This document shows positions 1 to 11,275 of a stretch of DNA of 64,000 bases, in pieces. The DNA is from Cymodocea nodosa (Eukaryota > Streptophyta > Magnoliopsida > Alismatales > Cymodoceaceae). Under the pieces are notes generated by a model. The model saw nothing but the letters and a program-made list of their open reading frames with translations, made no database searches and had not been told where the DNA came from. The stretch lies in the NCBI GenBank assembly GCA_036874045.1, contig JAZBRI010000008.1, positions 9,005,001-9,069,000 on the forward strand, read 5' to 3'. How positions within the stretch are numbered: position 1 is the first letter of the stretch; each line of letters opens with the position of its first letter. The translations under genes and the position numbers were made by a program.

Positions 1-345
1 TCACAACCTTTTTTATCTTTAATTTCTAGATCAAATTCTTGTAATAATAATATCCATCGGATCAATCTAGGTTTAGTCTCTTTCTTTGCTATTAGGTATT
101 TTAAAGCTGAATGATCTGTGTATACTATCACTTTAGCTCCAATCAGATATGATCTAAACTTTTCTAAGGCAAACATAACAACTAACAACTCTTTTTCAGT
201 AGTTGTGTAATTAACTTGAGCATCATTTAAGGTTTTGCTTGCATAATGAATCACTCTAGGAGATTTTTCTATCTTCTGTCCTAGCACTGCTCTTACAGCA
301 AAATCAGATCCATCACATATTAATTCAAATGGATGGCTCCAATTA
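1..345 (-). pseudogene. Gypsy RNase H domain, partial
   Basis: The minus-strand translation shows [18 protein letters not shown], then [19 protein letters not shown], then [11 protein letters not shown] and a final [18 protein letters not shown]. This is the Ty3/Gypsy RNase H pattern, including the catalytic-type D in CDGSD, the E in TTTEKE and the D in YTDHSAL. The domain degrades the RNA strand during reverse transcription. It is continuous with the RT to its right and is cut by base 1 of the window. Confidence 0.85.
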
Positions 346-559
346 GGTAATTGAATTATAGGAGTTAAAATTAAGCTAGTTTTAAGCTTGAAAAATTCTT
401 CTTTGCAATTTTTATCAAAGTTGAATGGGACATCTTTTAATAGATTAGTTAAAGGTCTAGCTATTTTGCTAAAATCTTTAATAAATCTTCTATAAAATCC
501 AGCATGTCCTAGAAATAATCTAATATCTTTTACTAATTTAGGTTCTAATAGATTAGAAA

Positions 560-1435
560 TTACTTCTATTTTAGCTTTATATACTTCCAACCCCTTCTTT
601 GAAACAACATGTCCCAAGACTATTCCTTGATTAACCATGAAGTGACATTTTTCCCAATTTAGAACCAGATTTTTTCCACACAGTGTTTTAATACTTGGTC
701 TAAATTGTTTAAACACACTTCATATGAAGTTCCATAAACAGTAAAATCATCCATAAATATTTCTAAAAAATCTTTAGTCATTCTAGTGAATATGCCCTGC
801 ATACACCTTTAAAAGGTGGTTGGTGCATTGCATAATCCGAATGGCATTCTCTTAAAAACATAAGTTCCATTAGGACAGGTGAAAGTTGTTTTCTCTTGAT
901 CTTGTAATGCTATTGGAACTTGGTTATATCCTGAATACCTATATAGAAAACAAAAATATTTTTGCCCTGTTAATTTCTCTAGCATTTGATCTATAAAAGG
1001 TAAGGGAAAATGATCTTTCCTAGTCACAGCATTCAACTTTCTATAGTCTATACACACTCTCCAGCCTGATTGAATTCTAGTAGATATCAAGTCCTGACTT
1101 TCATTCCTAATAACTGTTAATCCTGATTTCTTCGGAACTACATGGATTGGACTAACACATGAGCCATTAGAAATCGGATAAATTATATCATTATCTAACT
1201 ATTTCACTATCTCCTTCCTGACTACTTCTTTAAGGTTTGGATTTAATCTCCTCTCAGGAATTCTAACGGGTTTAACATTCTCTTCTAAATATATGTGGTG
1301 ACAGCATAAAGTTGCACTTAACCCTTTTATATCAATCATAGTCCATCCTATTGCTTCTTTATAAGTTTTTACTACATCTTTTAATTTAGCAATTTGATCC
1401 TCTTTTAAATCTGAAGCAATAATGATTGGACATGT
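560..1435 (-). pseudogene. Gypsy reverse transcriptase, broken
   Basis: The minus strand encodes the RT core: GWRVCIDYRKLNAVT, FPLPFIDQMLEKL, YSGYNQVPIA, RMPFGLCNAPTTF and the catalytic box IFMDDFTVYG near 745-765. A TAA interrupts the frame just after NAPTTF (about 805), where the family normally has glutamine, so a CAA-to-TAA transition is likely. Another stop follows the KEIVK segment near 1200. Upstream it is continuous with the spacer after the protease. It is a typical Athila/Tat RT, inactive here. Confidence 0.85.
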
Positions 1436-2389
1436 TCATTTTTCTTCTAAAAATATATAGGTTAATTTAGGAGGTAAAGGTTTTAATTCTAACTGTTGTC
1501 CATCAAAAGCTAGAGCTCCTAATTGAACATCATCATTTTCTACACTAATTTCTTCCTGATCTCCTTCTACATTTATGCTTTCACTTTCTTCTAAAATCTT
1601 AGAATTGAGTTGCCTATTTAATTCTTCTTGAATCACATCATCTAGCATATCTCCTTCATCCTCTAAAAAGTCTATAATATGTAAGGACATTTCTAACTCC
1701 TCTAACTTTTCTAGTTTGAAAATGTTTAATTGAATGTCCTCATTACCATATGCTAACTTCATAATTCCAATTTTACAATTTATAACAGCCCCTAATGTTG
1801 CTAAAAATGGTCTTCCCAAAATTAAAGATGTATCACTATTTTTATGCTTAATTTGTTGGGAATCCAAAATTACAATATCAATAGGATATATGAAGTTTTT
1901 GATTTTAATTAAGACATCCTTTATTTTTCCTCTAGGGTATCTTATAATTCTATCAGCTAATTGAATAATATTCCTAGTAGGGATTAAGCCTTTTAATCCT
2001 AAGGATGCAAATATATCATTTGGCATAACATTTATACTTGCACCTAGGTCTATTAAAGTTCTTTCTAGAATAGTATTTCCTATGGTGCATGATATAACAG
2101 GAATTCCAAGATCAGATAAATTTTTAGGAATTTGTGGCAGAAATAGGGAACTACTTTGCTCAACTAAAAAGATTTTCCTTAAAACTTTTCGCTCTCTTTT
2201 CTTAGTACACCTATCCTTAAGAAATTTAGCACAAGGTGACATTTTCTGCAATAAGTCTAACAAAGGAATGTTAACTTGTACTTTTTCAAAAATTTCTCTA
2301 ATTTTTTCTTGTTTTTCAAGAAATGTTTGTTGTAATCTTTCAGGATAGGGTGCTAATGATTGTGATTTAAAAGATTCTTTTTCTTTCAT
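1436..2389 (-). pseudogene. Gypsy gag C-terminus and aspartic protease
   Basis: An open stretch of 317 codons. Residues 15-70 carry an Athila-type gag end (PYPERLQQTFLEKQ, then NIPLLDLLQKMSPCAKFLKD). Residues about 105-205 are the retropepsin-like protease: LIDLGASINVMP, with DLGA in place of the usual DTGA or DSGA, then the flap region and LGRPFLATLGAVINC. The acidic tail continues into the RT linker. The DLGA variant is normal for Athila. The plus-strand copy at 5310-5783 matches its C-terminal half. Open but without its own promoter; part of a dead polyprotein. Confidence 0.8.
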
Positions 2390-3008
2390 TTGATTTGTTT
2401 GATCATTTTTAGTCTCATTTTTTGATTCAGACTTTTCTTCATTGATTTCTATATTTTAAGATATTATATTTTCATTATCATTTTGATTTGTGTTCTTATC
2501 CACCTTCATATTACGTTCTTTTTGAATTCTTGATGGTATATCAGCTCCAAATCTTAGTGTTATACATACATCTTCCAGATTTTCATTACTTTCTTAATGT
2601 TCTTGTATTTCATTTTTGTGATTATGATCTTCAACTATTTTTAGTTTTAAATTACATTCTTTAAATTCTATTGCATTGGTATTCTTTGTTGTTTGTATGT
2701 CTCGCAAATTATGCAAATCTATAACATTAAAGTTTTCATTTGTGTTTCCCTATTGCATAACTTGTAATTTCATTGTAAACTCATCCAATGCTTTTAGTTT
2801 TCTTTCCAGATCATCTAATCTCATTACATTCAATTTTTGATTGATTTTCATTATAGTTTTTTCAGTTTCGTATATAATATCAATTTTAGGTTCTAAATAT
2901 GCTTCTTTATAGTTTAATTGGTTGACTTCTTATTGCTAACACATATATTATTCCAGTTTGTCCATATTTTGTTCTAAACTACGCTCCAATCTATCATACC
3001 TATCCCAA
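2390..3008 (-). pseudogene. Gypsy gag N-terminal region, degenerate
   Basis: The minus strand carries short gag pieces separated by stops (for example TAA near 2457 and TAG near 2936). They match, at the protein level, the plus-strand piece at 4209-4429 (MDKLEQYMYQQQEVNQ, then MRLDDLERKLKALNEF). There is no zinc knuckle. Homology to the plus copy stops at about 3000-3010; beyond that the sequence is LTR tail. Confidence 0.65.
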
Positions 3009-3843
3009 ACATAACTGTAATCACATTGCATGTAGTTATAGAAGTTCTTATTATCGATAGAGATTTTTATATTTCTCCTTTCGTTCATCTTCAAGAACAT
3101 ATCAAAACAAAAATACAAAAAAAAACTAATTATCTGTGTTTATATTTAGTATTAATGTGTTGTATTGTTTATTTTGTATCGTGATTAATGTTATCATTGT
3201 CAGTATTGTGAATATTTTATATTTAGTTGATTCAAAAAATAGAAAATAATTTTATAGATTATTGAAATTGATTCATACAGAATACTAAAAATATTAATGG
3301 TTATTAATATTTGAATGTTAGTGTTGATTAATGGCAAATCTCAGTTTAACTAACATTAAAAAGCCTAATTGATATTTTTTACATTCTATGGAACTACCCA
3401 ATGGATGCTTGAATTCCTTTGTGAATAGCAGCATTTAACTAGAAGTTACTAGGTAGGCTCATGGAGTTAACTTAAGTCCATGAGGATAGTCCATTGAGTT
3501 AGTTGTAACTCCACAAACTAAGTTTGTTGAGTTAACAATAAATCAATGGAGAGCTCAATTAAACATATATAAACTCTAGTATAAAAATCAAAATAGTACT
3601 TAATTCTTACTCAATCTCTATGGGATCGACCTATACTTGCATACAAATGCAATATACATTGTGCACTTGCAGTTAAAAATATAAATTGGACTTAATATCT
3701 AATTTATGTGAAAAGTTATTTGTTACCTTAAAATAATTTATTAATGTAAACATAAAAACAAATCAATCAAGTTTTCTAAATAGACAAGATCTGATTTAAA
3801 AATATAAGTTGTCTAATTTAACTCTAAGCAAACATCCATAACA
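3009..3843 (+). repeat. Athila-like LTR, 3' part (5' LTR of the plus-strand copy)
   Basis: It matches 17990-18752, 18822-19375 and the reverse complement of 26858-27600. It ends in CATAACA at 3843 and is followed 7 bases later by a primer binding site, which fixes it as the end of a 5' LTR. By eye the last ~530 bp are about 90% identical to 18836-19375 and clearly less similar to 18100-18750. The U3 part is missing: it was lost at the inversion junction near 3008. Confidence 0.75.
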
Positions 3844-3850
3844 AGTTTTC

Positions 3851-3868
3851 TAGCGTCATTGCTAGGGA
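3851..3868 (+). promoter_or_regulatory. Gypsy primer binding site, mutated
   Basis: TAGCGTCATTGCTAGGGA follows the LTR end after a short spacer. Athila elements typically have TGGCGCCGTTGCCGGGGA here, used to prime minus-strand DNA synthesis from a host tRNA. The differences are mostly C-to-T or G-to-A transitions, as expected from old methylated DNA. Confidence 0.7.
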
Positions 3869-4208
3869 TTGAGAAGATAAGCAACTGTAAGTACTGTTTT
3901 GTTTTAATATCAAAGGGAGTCTTGTGTTTTTTTTTGTATAATTGAGAATATGACATATGCTTACGCCTAAAGATTTCTGAAACATGTAGTTAGCATATGT
4001 GAATTTTGCAACTCGAAAGGGCATGATATTACTGATTGTTTGAAATTGAGACGATTGCAGATGGTTAGATCACATGAATAAAAAATGAATTATATTCAAT
4101 ATAATAGAACTAAGTATGAGAATCCTATAGTTTACCCAACTAATGGTCAGTTTTGAATAAGTAATATGTCAAGAGATAAGGAAGTTTGAAATAGGTATAA
4201 CAAACTTG

Positions 4209-5783
4209 AGCATAGTTTAGAGCAAAACATGGATAAATTGGAACAATACATGTATCAGCAACAAGAAGTTAACCAACTAAATTATAGGGAAGAATATTCA
4301 GAACCTAAAATCGATATCATCTATAAAACTGAGAAAACCATAATGAAAATTGATCAAAAATTGAATGCAATGAGACTAGATGATTTGGAAAGAAAGTTAA
4401 AAGCATTGAATGAATTTACAATGAAATAACAAGTAAAGCAAAAAGAAAATACTAAAGAAATAAAATTTAAAGAATGTAATTTAAAACTAGAAACAATAGA
4501 AAATCAAAATCATTAAAATGAAATACAAGAACATCATGAAAGTAATAAAAATCTAGAAGATGTATGTATAACATTAAGATTTGAAACTGATATACCACTA
4601 AAAATTCAAAAAAAAAGCAATGTGAATGTAGGTAAGAAAGAAAATCGAAATGACAATGAACATGTAATATCTAAAAACTTAGAAATCACAAAAGAAAAAT
4701 ATGAATCTGAATATGAGACTAAAAATGATCAAAATAATGAAAATAAAGGAAAATAATCATGTAAATTGCAATCATTAGCACCCTATTCCTAAAAGATTAC
4801 AACAAACATTTCCTGAAAAATAAGAAAAAATTAGAGAGATTTTTGAAAAAGTACAAGTTAACATTCCTTTGTTAAAATTATTGCAAAAAATACTACCTTG
4901 TGCTAAATTTCTTAAGAATTAATGTACTAAGAAAAGAGAGCAAAAGGTTTTAAGGAAAGTCTTTTTAGTTGAGCAAAGTAGTTCCCTATTTCTGCCACAA
5001 ATTCCTAAAAGTTATCTGATCTAGGAATCTCAGTTATATCATGCACCATAGGAAATATCATTCTGGAAAGAACCTTAATAAATCTAGGTGTAGGTATAAA
5101 TGTTATGTCTAGTGATATATTTGCATCCTTAGGATTAGAATGCTTAATCCCTACTAGGATGTCATTCAATTAGTAGATAAAAGTATAAGATACCCTAGAG
5201 GAAAAATAGAAGATGTCCTAATTAAAGTCAAGAGCTTCATATATCCTATTGATATTATGATTTTGGATTTCAACAAATTAAGCATCAAAATTATGATACA
5301 TCTTTAATTTTGGGAAGGTCATTTTTTGCAACATCAAGGGCTATTATAAATTGTAAAAATAGAGTGATGAAATTAGCATATGGTAATGAGGATACTCAAT
5401 TAAATATTTTCAAACCAAGAAAGGTTGAGGAGTTAAAAATGTCCTTACATACTATAGACTTTTTAGATGATGAAAGAGATATGCTAAACGATGTGATTCA
5501 AGAAGAATTAAATAAGCAATTAAATTCTAAAACTTTAGAAGTAAGTGAAAATATAGATGTAGAAGGAGGTCAAAAAGTTAATATCGAAGATGAAAATGTT
5601 AAATTAGGAGTTATAGCTTCTGATGGTCAACATTTAGGTTTAAAACCTTTACCTTTTGAATTGACCTATATATTTTTAGAAGAAAAAGAAACATATCCAA
5701 TCATTATTGCATCAGATTTAAAAAAAGATCAAATATCTAAATTAAAAGATGTAGTGAAAACTTATAAAGAAGCAAAAGAATAG
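4209..5783 (+). pseudogene. Gypsy gag-protease, broken
   Basis: Gag begins with MDKLEQYMYQQQEVNQ (open 4229-4429, with frame continuing upstream) and is interrupted by many stops to about 5000. The protease active-site region is degraded, with DLGAS changed to a NLGVG-like sequence near 5085-5100. The segment 5310-5783 is open for 157 codons and matches residues 190-317 of the minus-strand copy (MGRSFFATSRAIINC, then KLAYGNEDTQLNIFK). No functional product is expected. Confidence 0.75.
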
Positions 5784-6240
5784 ACTATGGCTAATATAAA
5801 AAGGTTAAGTGCAACTTTATGCTATCACCATATATATTTAGAAGAGAATGTTAAACCAGTTAGAATTCTTGAGAGGAGATTAAATCCAAACCTTAAAGAA
5901 GTAATCAAGAAGGAAATAGTGAAATGATTAGATAATGACATAATTTATCTAATTTCTAGCAGCTCATGAATTAGTCCAATCCATTTAGTTTCCAAGAAAT
6001 CAGGATTAACTATTAGGAATGAAAGTCAGGACTTGATACCTACTTGAATTCAATCAGGCTGGAGAGTGTATATAGACTATAGAAAGTTGAATGTTATGAC
6101 CAGGAAATATCATTTTCTCTTACCTTTTATAGATCAAATGCTAGAGAACTTAGCAGGGCAAGAATATTTTTGTTTCCTAGACAATTATTCAGGATATAAC
6201 TAAGTTCCAATAGCATTAGATGATTAAGAGAAAACAATCT
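5784..6240 (+). pseudogene. Gypsy reverse transcriptase, truncated
   Basis: Matches the minus-strand RT: VRILERRLNPNLKEV, then SGWRVYIDYRKLNVMT, then FLLPFIDQMLENLAG and NYSGYN. It stops before the RMPFGL and FMDD motifs, so the catalytic palm is missing. Stops occur throughout (for example after EIVK). The break at about 6240 is the left side of the pol deletion. Confidence 0.8.
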
Positions 6241-6630
6241 AGAGGTCCTTTCAGTTTTATGGAGATACAATTCTTTATTCTACTTGTCTTAATCATATTG
6301 AATTGGATTGTACTTTAATTCGTATATTGTTGAAATTTCTTCTAGAAATCTTATTGGAAAATTCAGGACGACAGATGATGAAAAGAAGAACAAACGATAA
6401 TATAATTAACACCTATGTGATGATGATATACTTTGTATGTAATTTGCATATATTCTAAGTATATTTACAGGTTGGAGAGGAGAAAACAATATTACTGAAA
6501 CATACAGAATATCTATATAATAATACAAGTTCTTATGCTGAACAGAAAAAAAGAAGAAGGAAGAATTAATTCTAGCACTTTTAGAAAGACCAATTAATGA
6601 GATCTTAGTTTGCTAAGGGACTAGCAAAAT
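6241..6630 (+). other. Gypsy 3' non-coding region, no gene
   Basis: AT-rich sequence between the truncated RT and the polypurine tract. No reading frame of note. It occupies the place where Athila elements carry a variable env-like region, but no such protein can be read. Confidence 0.4.
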
Positions 6631-6646
6631 TTAGGTATGGGGGAAG
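6631..6646 (+). promoter_or_regulatory. Gypsy polypurine tract
   Basis: TTAGGTATGGGGGAAG directly precedes the LTR start TGTTTAGAATG. It primes plus-strand DNA synthesis and fixes the left border of the following LTR at 6647. Confidence 0.75.
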
Positions 6647-7098
6647 TGTTTAGAATGAAAAAGTGCATAATATTAATGGTTAAATGATAGTTAATTACAT
6701 AATATTTAGCTTATCATATGAGAATTAAGCCATTATGTTATAATTGCATTGTTATATGCTTTAATGAAAGAATTTGCTTAATTTCAGGGAATTAATGTTA
6801 ATTTAATACATTTCTAAACTGTCGGTAAATTGTAGGCTGTGAAATTCTTAAGTATCCGAATTTTCTGTTATTTTGGACAGTTATGTTTAAATAGCTGAAC
6901 AGTTATGTTTTAAAAGAATATTTTATTATTTCTTGAAGTACACATGTCAAAACCATAATGTATGACTTAAGTGAACTTTCGGTGAGTTATCTCTAAGTAT
7001 TTGAAATTGTAGCTGGACATCGGATAGTTATATGTGTAACTCTCCGAAATCTCCTTTTATTATAAAATAACTGTGGACATGTGTCATGTTCTGGGAGA

Positions 7099-7103
7099 AT
7101 GAC
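7099..7103 (+). repeat. Target-site duplication, left (ATGAC)
   Basis: ATGAC precedes the Copia 5' LTR, and ATGAC at 17125-17129 follows its 3' LTR. A perfect 5-bp duplication is the standard product of Copia integration. Confidence 0.9.
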
Positions 7104-7380
7104 TATTGAGTATTTTTGTTTTGATGATGTGTGCTGAATGAAAATAATCATATTTGCTCAATTACTATTGCTTGTGAAAAGAAATTAAAATCATCAATTA
7201 ATACAGAAAAAGCTTACTGATATAAATACTTGTCTGTATTGGATCTGAAGTTAATAACTAGTTGTTTCGTCGCATTAATTTCTCATTTAGCTAAACGTTA
7301 AGTTAATGTGTGTTTTTATTGAAAATCATGATATGTTTTAATGTTATATCTTCTGTATCATGAATAGTGCACGTTTAGAC

Positions 7381-7914
7381 AACTCGTTAAGTTAGAGTTT
7401 TGTTTGTATAGAGGTCACGTGAGAACTCGTTAAGTTAGAGGCTTAAAGGTTAAAATAGGTCACGTGATAACTCGTTAAGTTAGTGAGTAAAAGAAGAGAC
7501 GAACTCGTTAAGTTAGTGTTATACACGTGGTGAAATTATAAGTAACAAATGTTGTATTGTATCACGTGAGGTGCACATGTTTAACTCGTTAAGTTAACAT
7601 AACTAAACGCGTTGAGTTGCTATATTGAACACTAAGGCAACGCGTTAGGTTAGCGTTATAAACTTAAGTTGTTATTTTTGCACGTGGTAAAATTCTTATT
7701 ATAAAAACATTTGTTTATTACTGGTTCGTTGAGTTATCATAAAACAACGGAGATGGTTCGTTGAGTTATCATAAAACAACGGAGATGGTTCATTGAGTTA
7801 TCATAACACAACGGAGATGGTTCGTTGAGTTATCATAACACTACGGACTTAGTTCGTTGAGTTAGCTACAGTACTTGTCACGTGAAATGGTACATGAGGA
7901 ACTCGTTAAGTTAG
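7381..7914 (+). promoter_or_regulatory. LTR regulatory cluster: six CACGTG boxes and a repeated 13-mer
   Basis: CACGTG occurs at 7416, 7461, 7524, 7563, 7681 and 7879. The motif CTCGTTAAGTTAG (once ending AA) follows at 7383, 7426, 7471, 7504, 7585 and 7902. CACGTG is the plant G-box, bound by bZIP and bHLH factors. Repeated palindromes upstream of the TATA box are reported for Sirevirus LTRs. The 3' LTR keeps five boxes (15754, 15799, 15862, 16019, 16185); the sixth has become CATATG at 15901. Likely the element's own promoter-enhancer. Confidence 0.7.
7723..7866 (+). repeat. 32-bp tandem repeat, 4.5 copies
   Basis: Units start at 7723, 7755, 7787, 7819 and 7851 (partial), each beginning with TTCGTTGAGTTATCATAA after GG. 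The 3' LTR has 3.5 copies (16061, 16093, 16125, 16157), which explains the 31-bp length difference between the LTRs. Confidence 0.85.
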
Positions 7915-8181
7915 AAACATTAAGTTATATATATACTTGTGTTACTCATTTAGTTAACATTAAAGTAACGACTTCTTATTACACTAATGAAAAACTTTTG
8001 GACGAGAAAGTTTATTTTGCAGAAAATTTTTCAGAGATCCAGGACTGATGATTAAAGAAAATTCGAAATATAAACGTGGGTTAGAACGTGTGTGTTTCGA
8101 TGAAGGAAAAAGAAAAGACGTGGAGAAGTGGAAAACTAGTGGTGGTTAAACGTGAAGGATATGCATGAAATGAAGATACAG

Positions 8182-8190
8182 TATAAAAGG
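8182..8190 (+). promoter_or_regulatory. TATA box of Copia 5' LTR
   Basis: TATAAAAGG, preceded by the CACGTG cluster and followed by the repeat-rich R/U5 part. The same box lies at 16488-16496 in the 3' LTR. Transcription of the element would begin about 30 bp downstream. Confidence 0.6.
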
Positions 8191-8330
8191 CATAGAATTT
8201 TCGTTGATCAATCCATCCTTGCACACAAAACGAAAAATCTTTTCAAGGATCAAACCATCCCTGCACACCAAAAGAAAAATCTTTTTCAAGGATCAAAAAC
8301 ACCTTCTCGGGGAAAATCTCTCAAGTGGAA

Positions 8331-8515
8331 GAAAGCAAATTCAGTGAAGCATAAAAAGGTAAGATTTTCGTCACTGAAGATTTGAAGTATCAAAAGAAAG
8401 CAAATTCAGTGAAGCATAAAAAGGTAAGATTTTCGTCACTGAAGATTTGAAGTATCAGAAGAAAGCAAATTCGGTGAAGCATGAAAAGACAAGATATTCG
8501 TCATTGAAGAATTGC
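8331..8515 (+). repeat. 65-bp tandem repeat in R/U5
   Basis: Units start GAAAGCAAATTC at 8331, 8396 and 8461, exactly 65 bp apart; the third is more diverged. The 3' LTR has the same three units at 16637, 16702 and 16767. Because 65 is not a multiple of three, no repeated peptide is conserved. Confidence 0.85.
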
Positions 8516-8819
8516 TGAAAAAGAAAAAGAAGAAGAAGAAAGATCTCAAACAGGGAGAAAAGTTTTAAATTCCGTAAATTAGTTTTCTCTGTTTGTAGTT
8601 ATGAAATTGTTTAGATGATACATGGTATCGAAATATAATTGCATCTACAATTTCTGAGGAGAATTGAATTGTATATTGTAATTGAAACCTTGAATAAAAA
8701 TGATTTTATGAAAACAATGTCTCGACTTGTTTTTGAGTTTTAAAGTTTCAATTATATTTCAGAAAATATTAAAAATACACAATTCACCCCCCTCTTGTGT
8801 AGCCATACGATCCTACAAG

Positions 8820-8835
8820 TGGTATCAGAGTTATG
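8820..8835 (+). promoter_or_regulatory. Primer binding site (initiator tRNA-Met)
   Basis: TGGTATCAGAGTTATG begins two bases after the 5' LTR. TGGTATCAGAGC is the usual Copia binding site complementary to the 3' end of initiator tRNA-Met. Confidence 0.85.
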
Positions 8836-9017
8836 TTAATAATCTTAGATATAAAATCGATACCAACTTATTTAATATCATTGCTTATTCTACCTTCCTT
8901 GTTTTTAAACAGAAATTAATATCTGAGCATACGTTTAAGTCTATTGATTTAATGTTCAAGTTGTTTTAAAGTTTTTAGACTGTTTAAAATCAAATAGGTT
9001 GAAAAATCTAAGGTAAA

Positions 9018-11275
9018 ATGGCTACTGGAAATGGTAATTTTTCTTTATATGAAGGCCAAAATCTTAATCATCCTCCTTTATTTGATGGAATACATTTTGA
9101 ATATTGGAAATATAGGATGACTGTTTTTCTTCAAAGTATAGATCATAAGTTGTGGTTCATGATTTCTAAACCATATACTCCGTTAACTACTCCTATAATA
9201 CTTGAATAATTACTGAAAAAGAAAATGAAACTCTGAATACTAAAGGCTTAAATATTTTATTTTGTGCATTGAGTTATGAACAGTTCAGTAAAGTGTCGGC
9301 ATATAAATCTGCTTATGAGATGTGGCATGCATTAGAAGTTTCACATGAAGGTACTTCTCAAGTTAAAGAGACAAAAATAAACATGTTGATTCATAAGTAT
9401 GAACTCTTTAAGATGCATGAAGATGAAAATATTTCTGAGATGTTTTCCAGATTTCTTGATATTATAAACTCTTTAAAATGTTTAGGAAAGAATTTTGAAC
9501 ATAAGGATTTGGTAAGGAAAATTCTCAGATCCCTAAGTTCTAAATGGTCTTAGAAAGTAACATCAATTGAGGAATCACGAGATTTAAATGTTTATACTAT
9601 GAATGAACTTATAGGAAATTTAACAACTTATGAAGTTCAATTGAATGAATCACTGAGTCACAACAAACTAAAAATGAAGAAAGAAATAGCCTTCGAAATT
9701 AATTCAGATTCTGATATATCTACTGATTTTGACGAGGATTTGATTTTGCTGACTAGAAAATTCAAGAAAGCATGGAAAGCTAGGAAACAGCAAAGGAACA
9801 AAAATGATAAACCCTCAACGTCAAAATCATTGAATGACAAGAATTCTTCATCCAGAAAGTATGTATGTTACAATTGTAAGAAACTTGGACATCTTTCTCC
9901 AGATTGTCCTATGAGGAAAAATGAAAAGCAAAGTAGGACAAATCAGAAGAAGATGGCTCAGAAAACTCAGAAAAAGTTTTACAAGAAAAATGCTTTGAAG
10001 GTCACTTGGGATGACACGTCTGAAGAGTTTGAATCTAAGGAATCAGCATCAAAATCTTCACATTCAGAAGGAGAACAAGAGTTAGAAGACGTTGCTCATG
10101 TGTGCTTCATGGCAGATGAGTCTGAGGTAATATCTGATCCTGAAAGTCATTCAGATTTCAACTTTGATGAATTATTATGTGCTTATCATGCATTATTGCA
10201 AAAACTTAAAGTATGTAAATTGGAAAATAAGAATATTAGAAAATCTTCATCCATTATGGAAGAAGAAAATTGTTTCCTGTCTACTACTTTAAAAAAGTTT
10301 AAATGTGATAATGAAAATCATGCTAGAGATTTGCAAAAATTTAGATTTAATGAATATATCTTGCATGAACATATACAGAATATAAATGTTGAAAAATTAA
10401 AGATAGAATTTGAAAATGAAATGTTAAGAAACAATATAAATGAACTTGAATTAGAAATAGATAAATTAAAACTAAGAGAGCAAGATTTAAATTCTACCTT
10501 TGAGAAATAGAATTTAAGTCAAACTAAGTTAGACAAACTAACTAGTACCCTTGCGGTGTCTTATAAATTTGGCTTAAGATTTGATTATCCTGAATATCCT
10601 GAATCTCAAGCCAATAAAGGATTTATTAGTTGCAGTACAAGTAAATCTAAGACTAAAATTCCTTTTATTATGAAACAAGGAAATAAATATGTAGAAGTAG
10701 ATACTTCAAGCGATGAATCATGTAGTAATAATATAAATCAATGTGATTTGTCAAATTGTACTTCTAACATGACTATAAATGTTTTTAAAAATCTTGTTTC
10801 TTGTTCTGGAAATTCAGTTTCTAATGTTTCTAAAATTTCAGACAATTGTAGTAAACTGAAAATTCAAAAACCTAAGCATGTAATTCAATACACTAGTATT
10901 AGACCAATTACTCATTCTACATGTGATAAAACTAAAAATTCTTGTGTAGAAAAAGATTTTGTATGTACGGAAAGTGTTAATACAAGCACAAAATCTTGGT
11001 ATGAACTTACAGAAATGTATAAGCATGACCAAAATAAATTAACATCTGATAAAAATATGTTTGGTCTTGATTATACTACATCTAAAAATAAAAAGAATGA
11101 TTGCAAAAGCAATAATGCTATATGTGAGTATGAAGCTAATGATAAATCAATAGTACTTACAACTAATAAGAATATAAATGATAATGTTAAACTACTTTTA
11201 AACAAAAAGAAGAAATATGCGTTTAATGAACTTGGTCCTCAACAACATTGGGTACCAAGAAAAAGTTTTTCTTAA
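9018..11275 (+). pseudogene. Sirevirus-like gag, broken
   Basis: Starts MATGNGNFSLYEGQNLNHPP, followed by the Copia gag core (FEYWKYRMTVFLQS, then KINMLIHKYELFKM and LVRKILRSLSSKW). A frameshift near 9209 is followed by stops at 9553, 10510 and 11275. A zinc knuckle lies at about 9868-9909 (CYNCKKLGHLSPDC, the C-x2-C-x4-H-x4-C form). After it comes a long charged heptad-rich segment (about 10180-10508) likely to be a coiled coil, as in Sirevirus gag. Gag would form the virus-like particle. The stops at 9553, 10510 and 11275 are each one C-to-T change from a glutamine codon. Confidence 0.85.

Larger units (their letters stand above)
1..3008 (-). mobile_element. Ty3/Gypsy (Athila-like) internal region, cut by window edge
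   Basis: On the minus strand this reads, from 3008 down to 1, gag, aspartic protease, reverse transcriptase and the start of RNase H, the order of Ty3/Gypsy. The protease style (DLGASINVMP, then LGRPFLAT) and the RT motif FMDD fit the Athila/Tat (non-chromovirus) lineage. Integrase would lie left of base 1. No LTR of its own is attached: at about 3008 the sequence switches to LTR sequence of opposite orientation, so the element lost its 5' end by rearrangement. Several in-frame stops show it is dead. A second copy of the same internal region lies in inverted orientation at about 4170-6240. Confidence 0.88.
3844..6646 (+). mobile_element. Athila-like Gypsy internal region, large pol deletion
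   Basis: From the primer binding site it reads gag (to about 5000), protease (about 5000-5400) and the first part of RT (about 5950-6240). Similarity to Gypsy then ends abruptly inside RT, shortly after the NYSGYN segment. The rest of RT, RNase H and integrase are absent, and about 400 bp of non-coding 3' sequence leads to a polypurine tract and LTR. It is a non-autonomous, decayed deletion derivative of the element on the minus strand at 1-3008. Confidence 0.8.
7104..8817 (+). repeat. 5' LTR of the Sirevirus-like Copia
   Basis: It starts TATTGAGTATT (the canonical TG is mutated to TA; the 3' LTR keeps TG) and ends CCTACA, followed by AG and the primer binding site. It contains a cluster of CACGTG motifs, a 32-bp tandem array, a TATA box at 8182 and a 65-bp tandem array. 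Short open frames in it (for example 8152-8385) arise from the repeats and are not considered genes. Confidence 0.93.

Noticed and set aside
8152-8385. 77-codon frame in the 5' LTR, repeated at 16434-16691
   Set aside because: It lies in the transcribed part of the LTR, is lysine-rich because of tandem repeats, and its length differs between the LTRs. No sign of coding selection.
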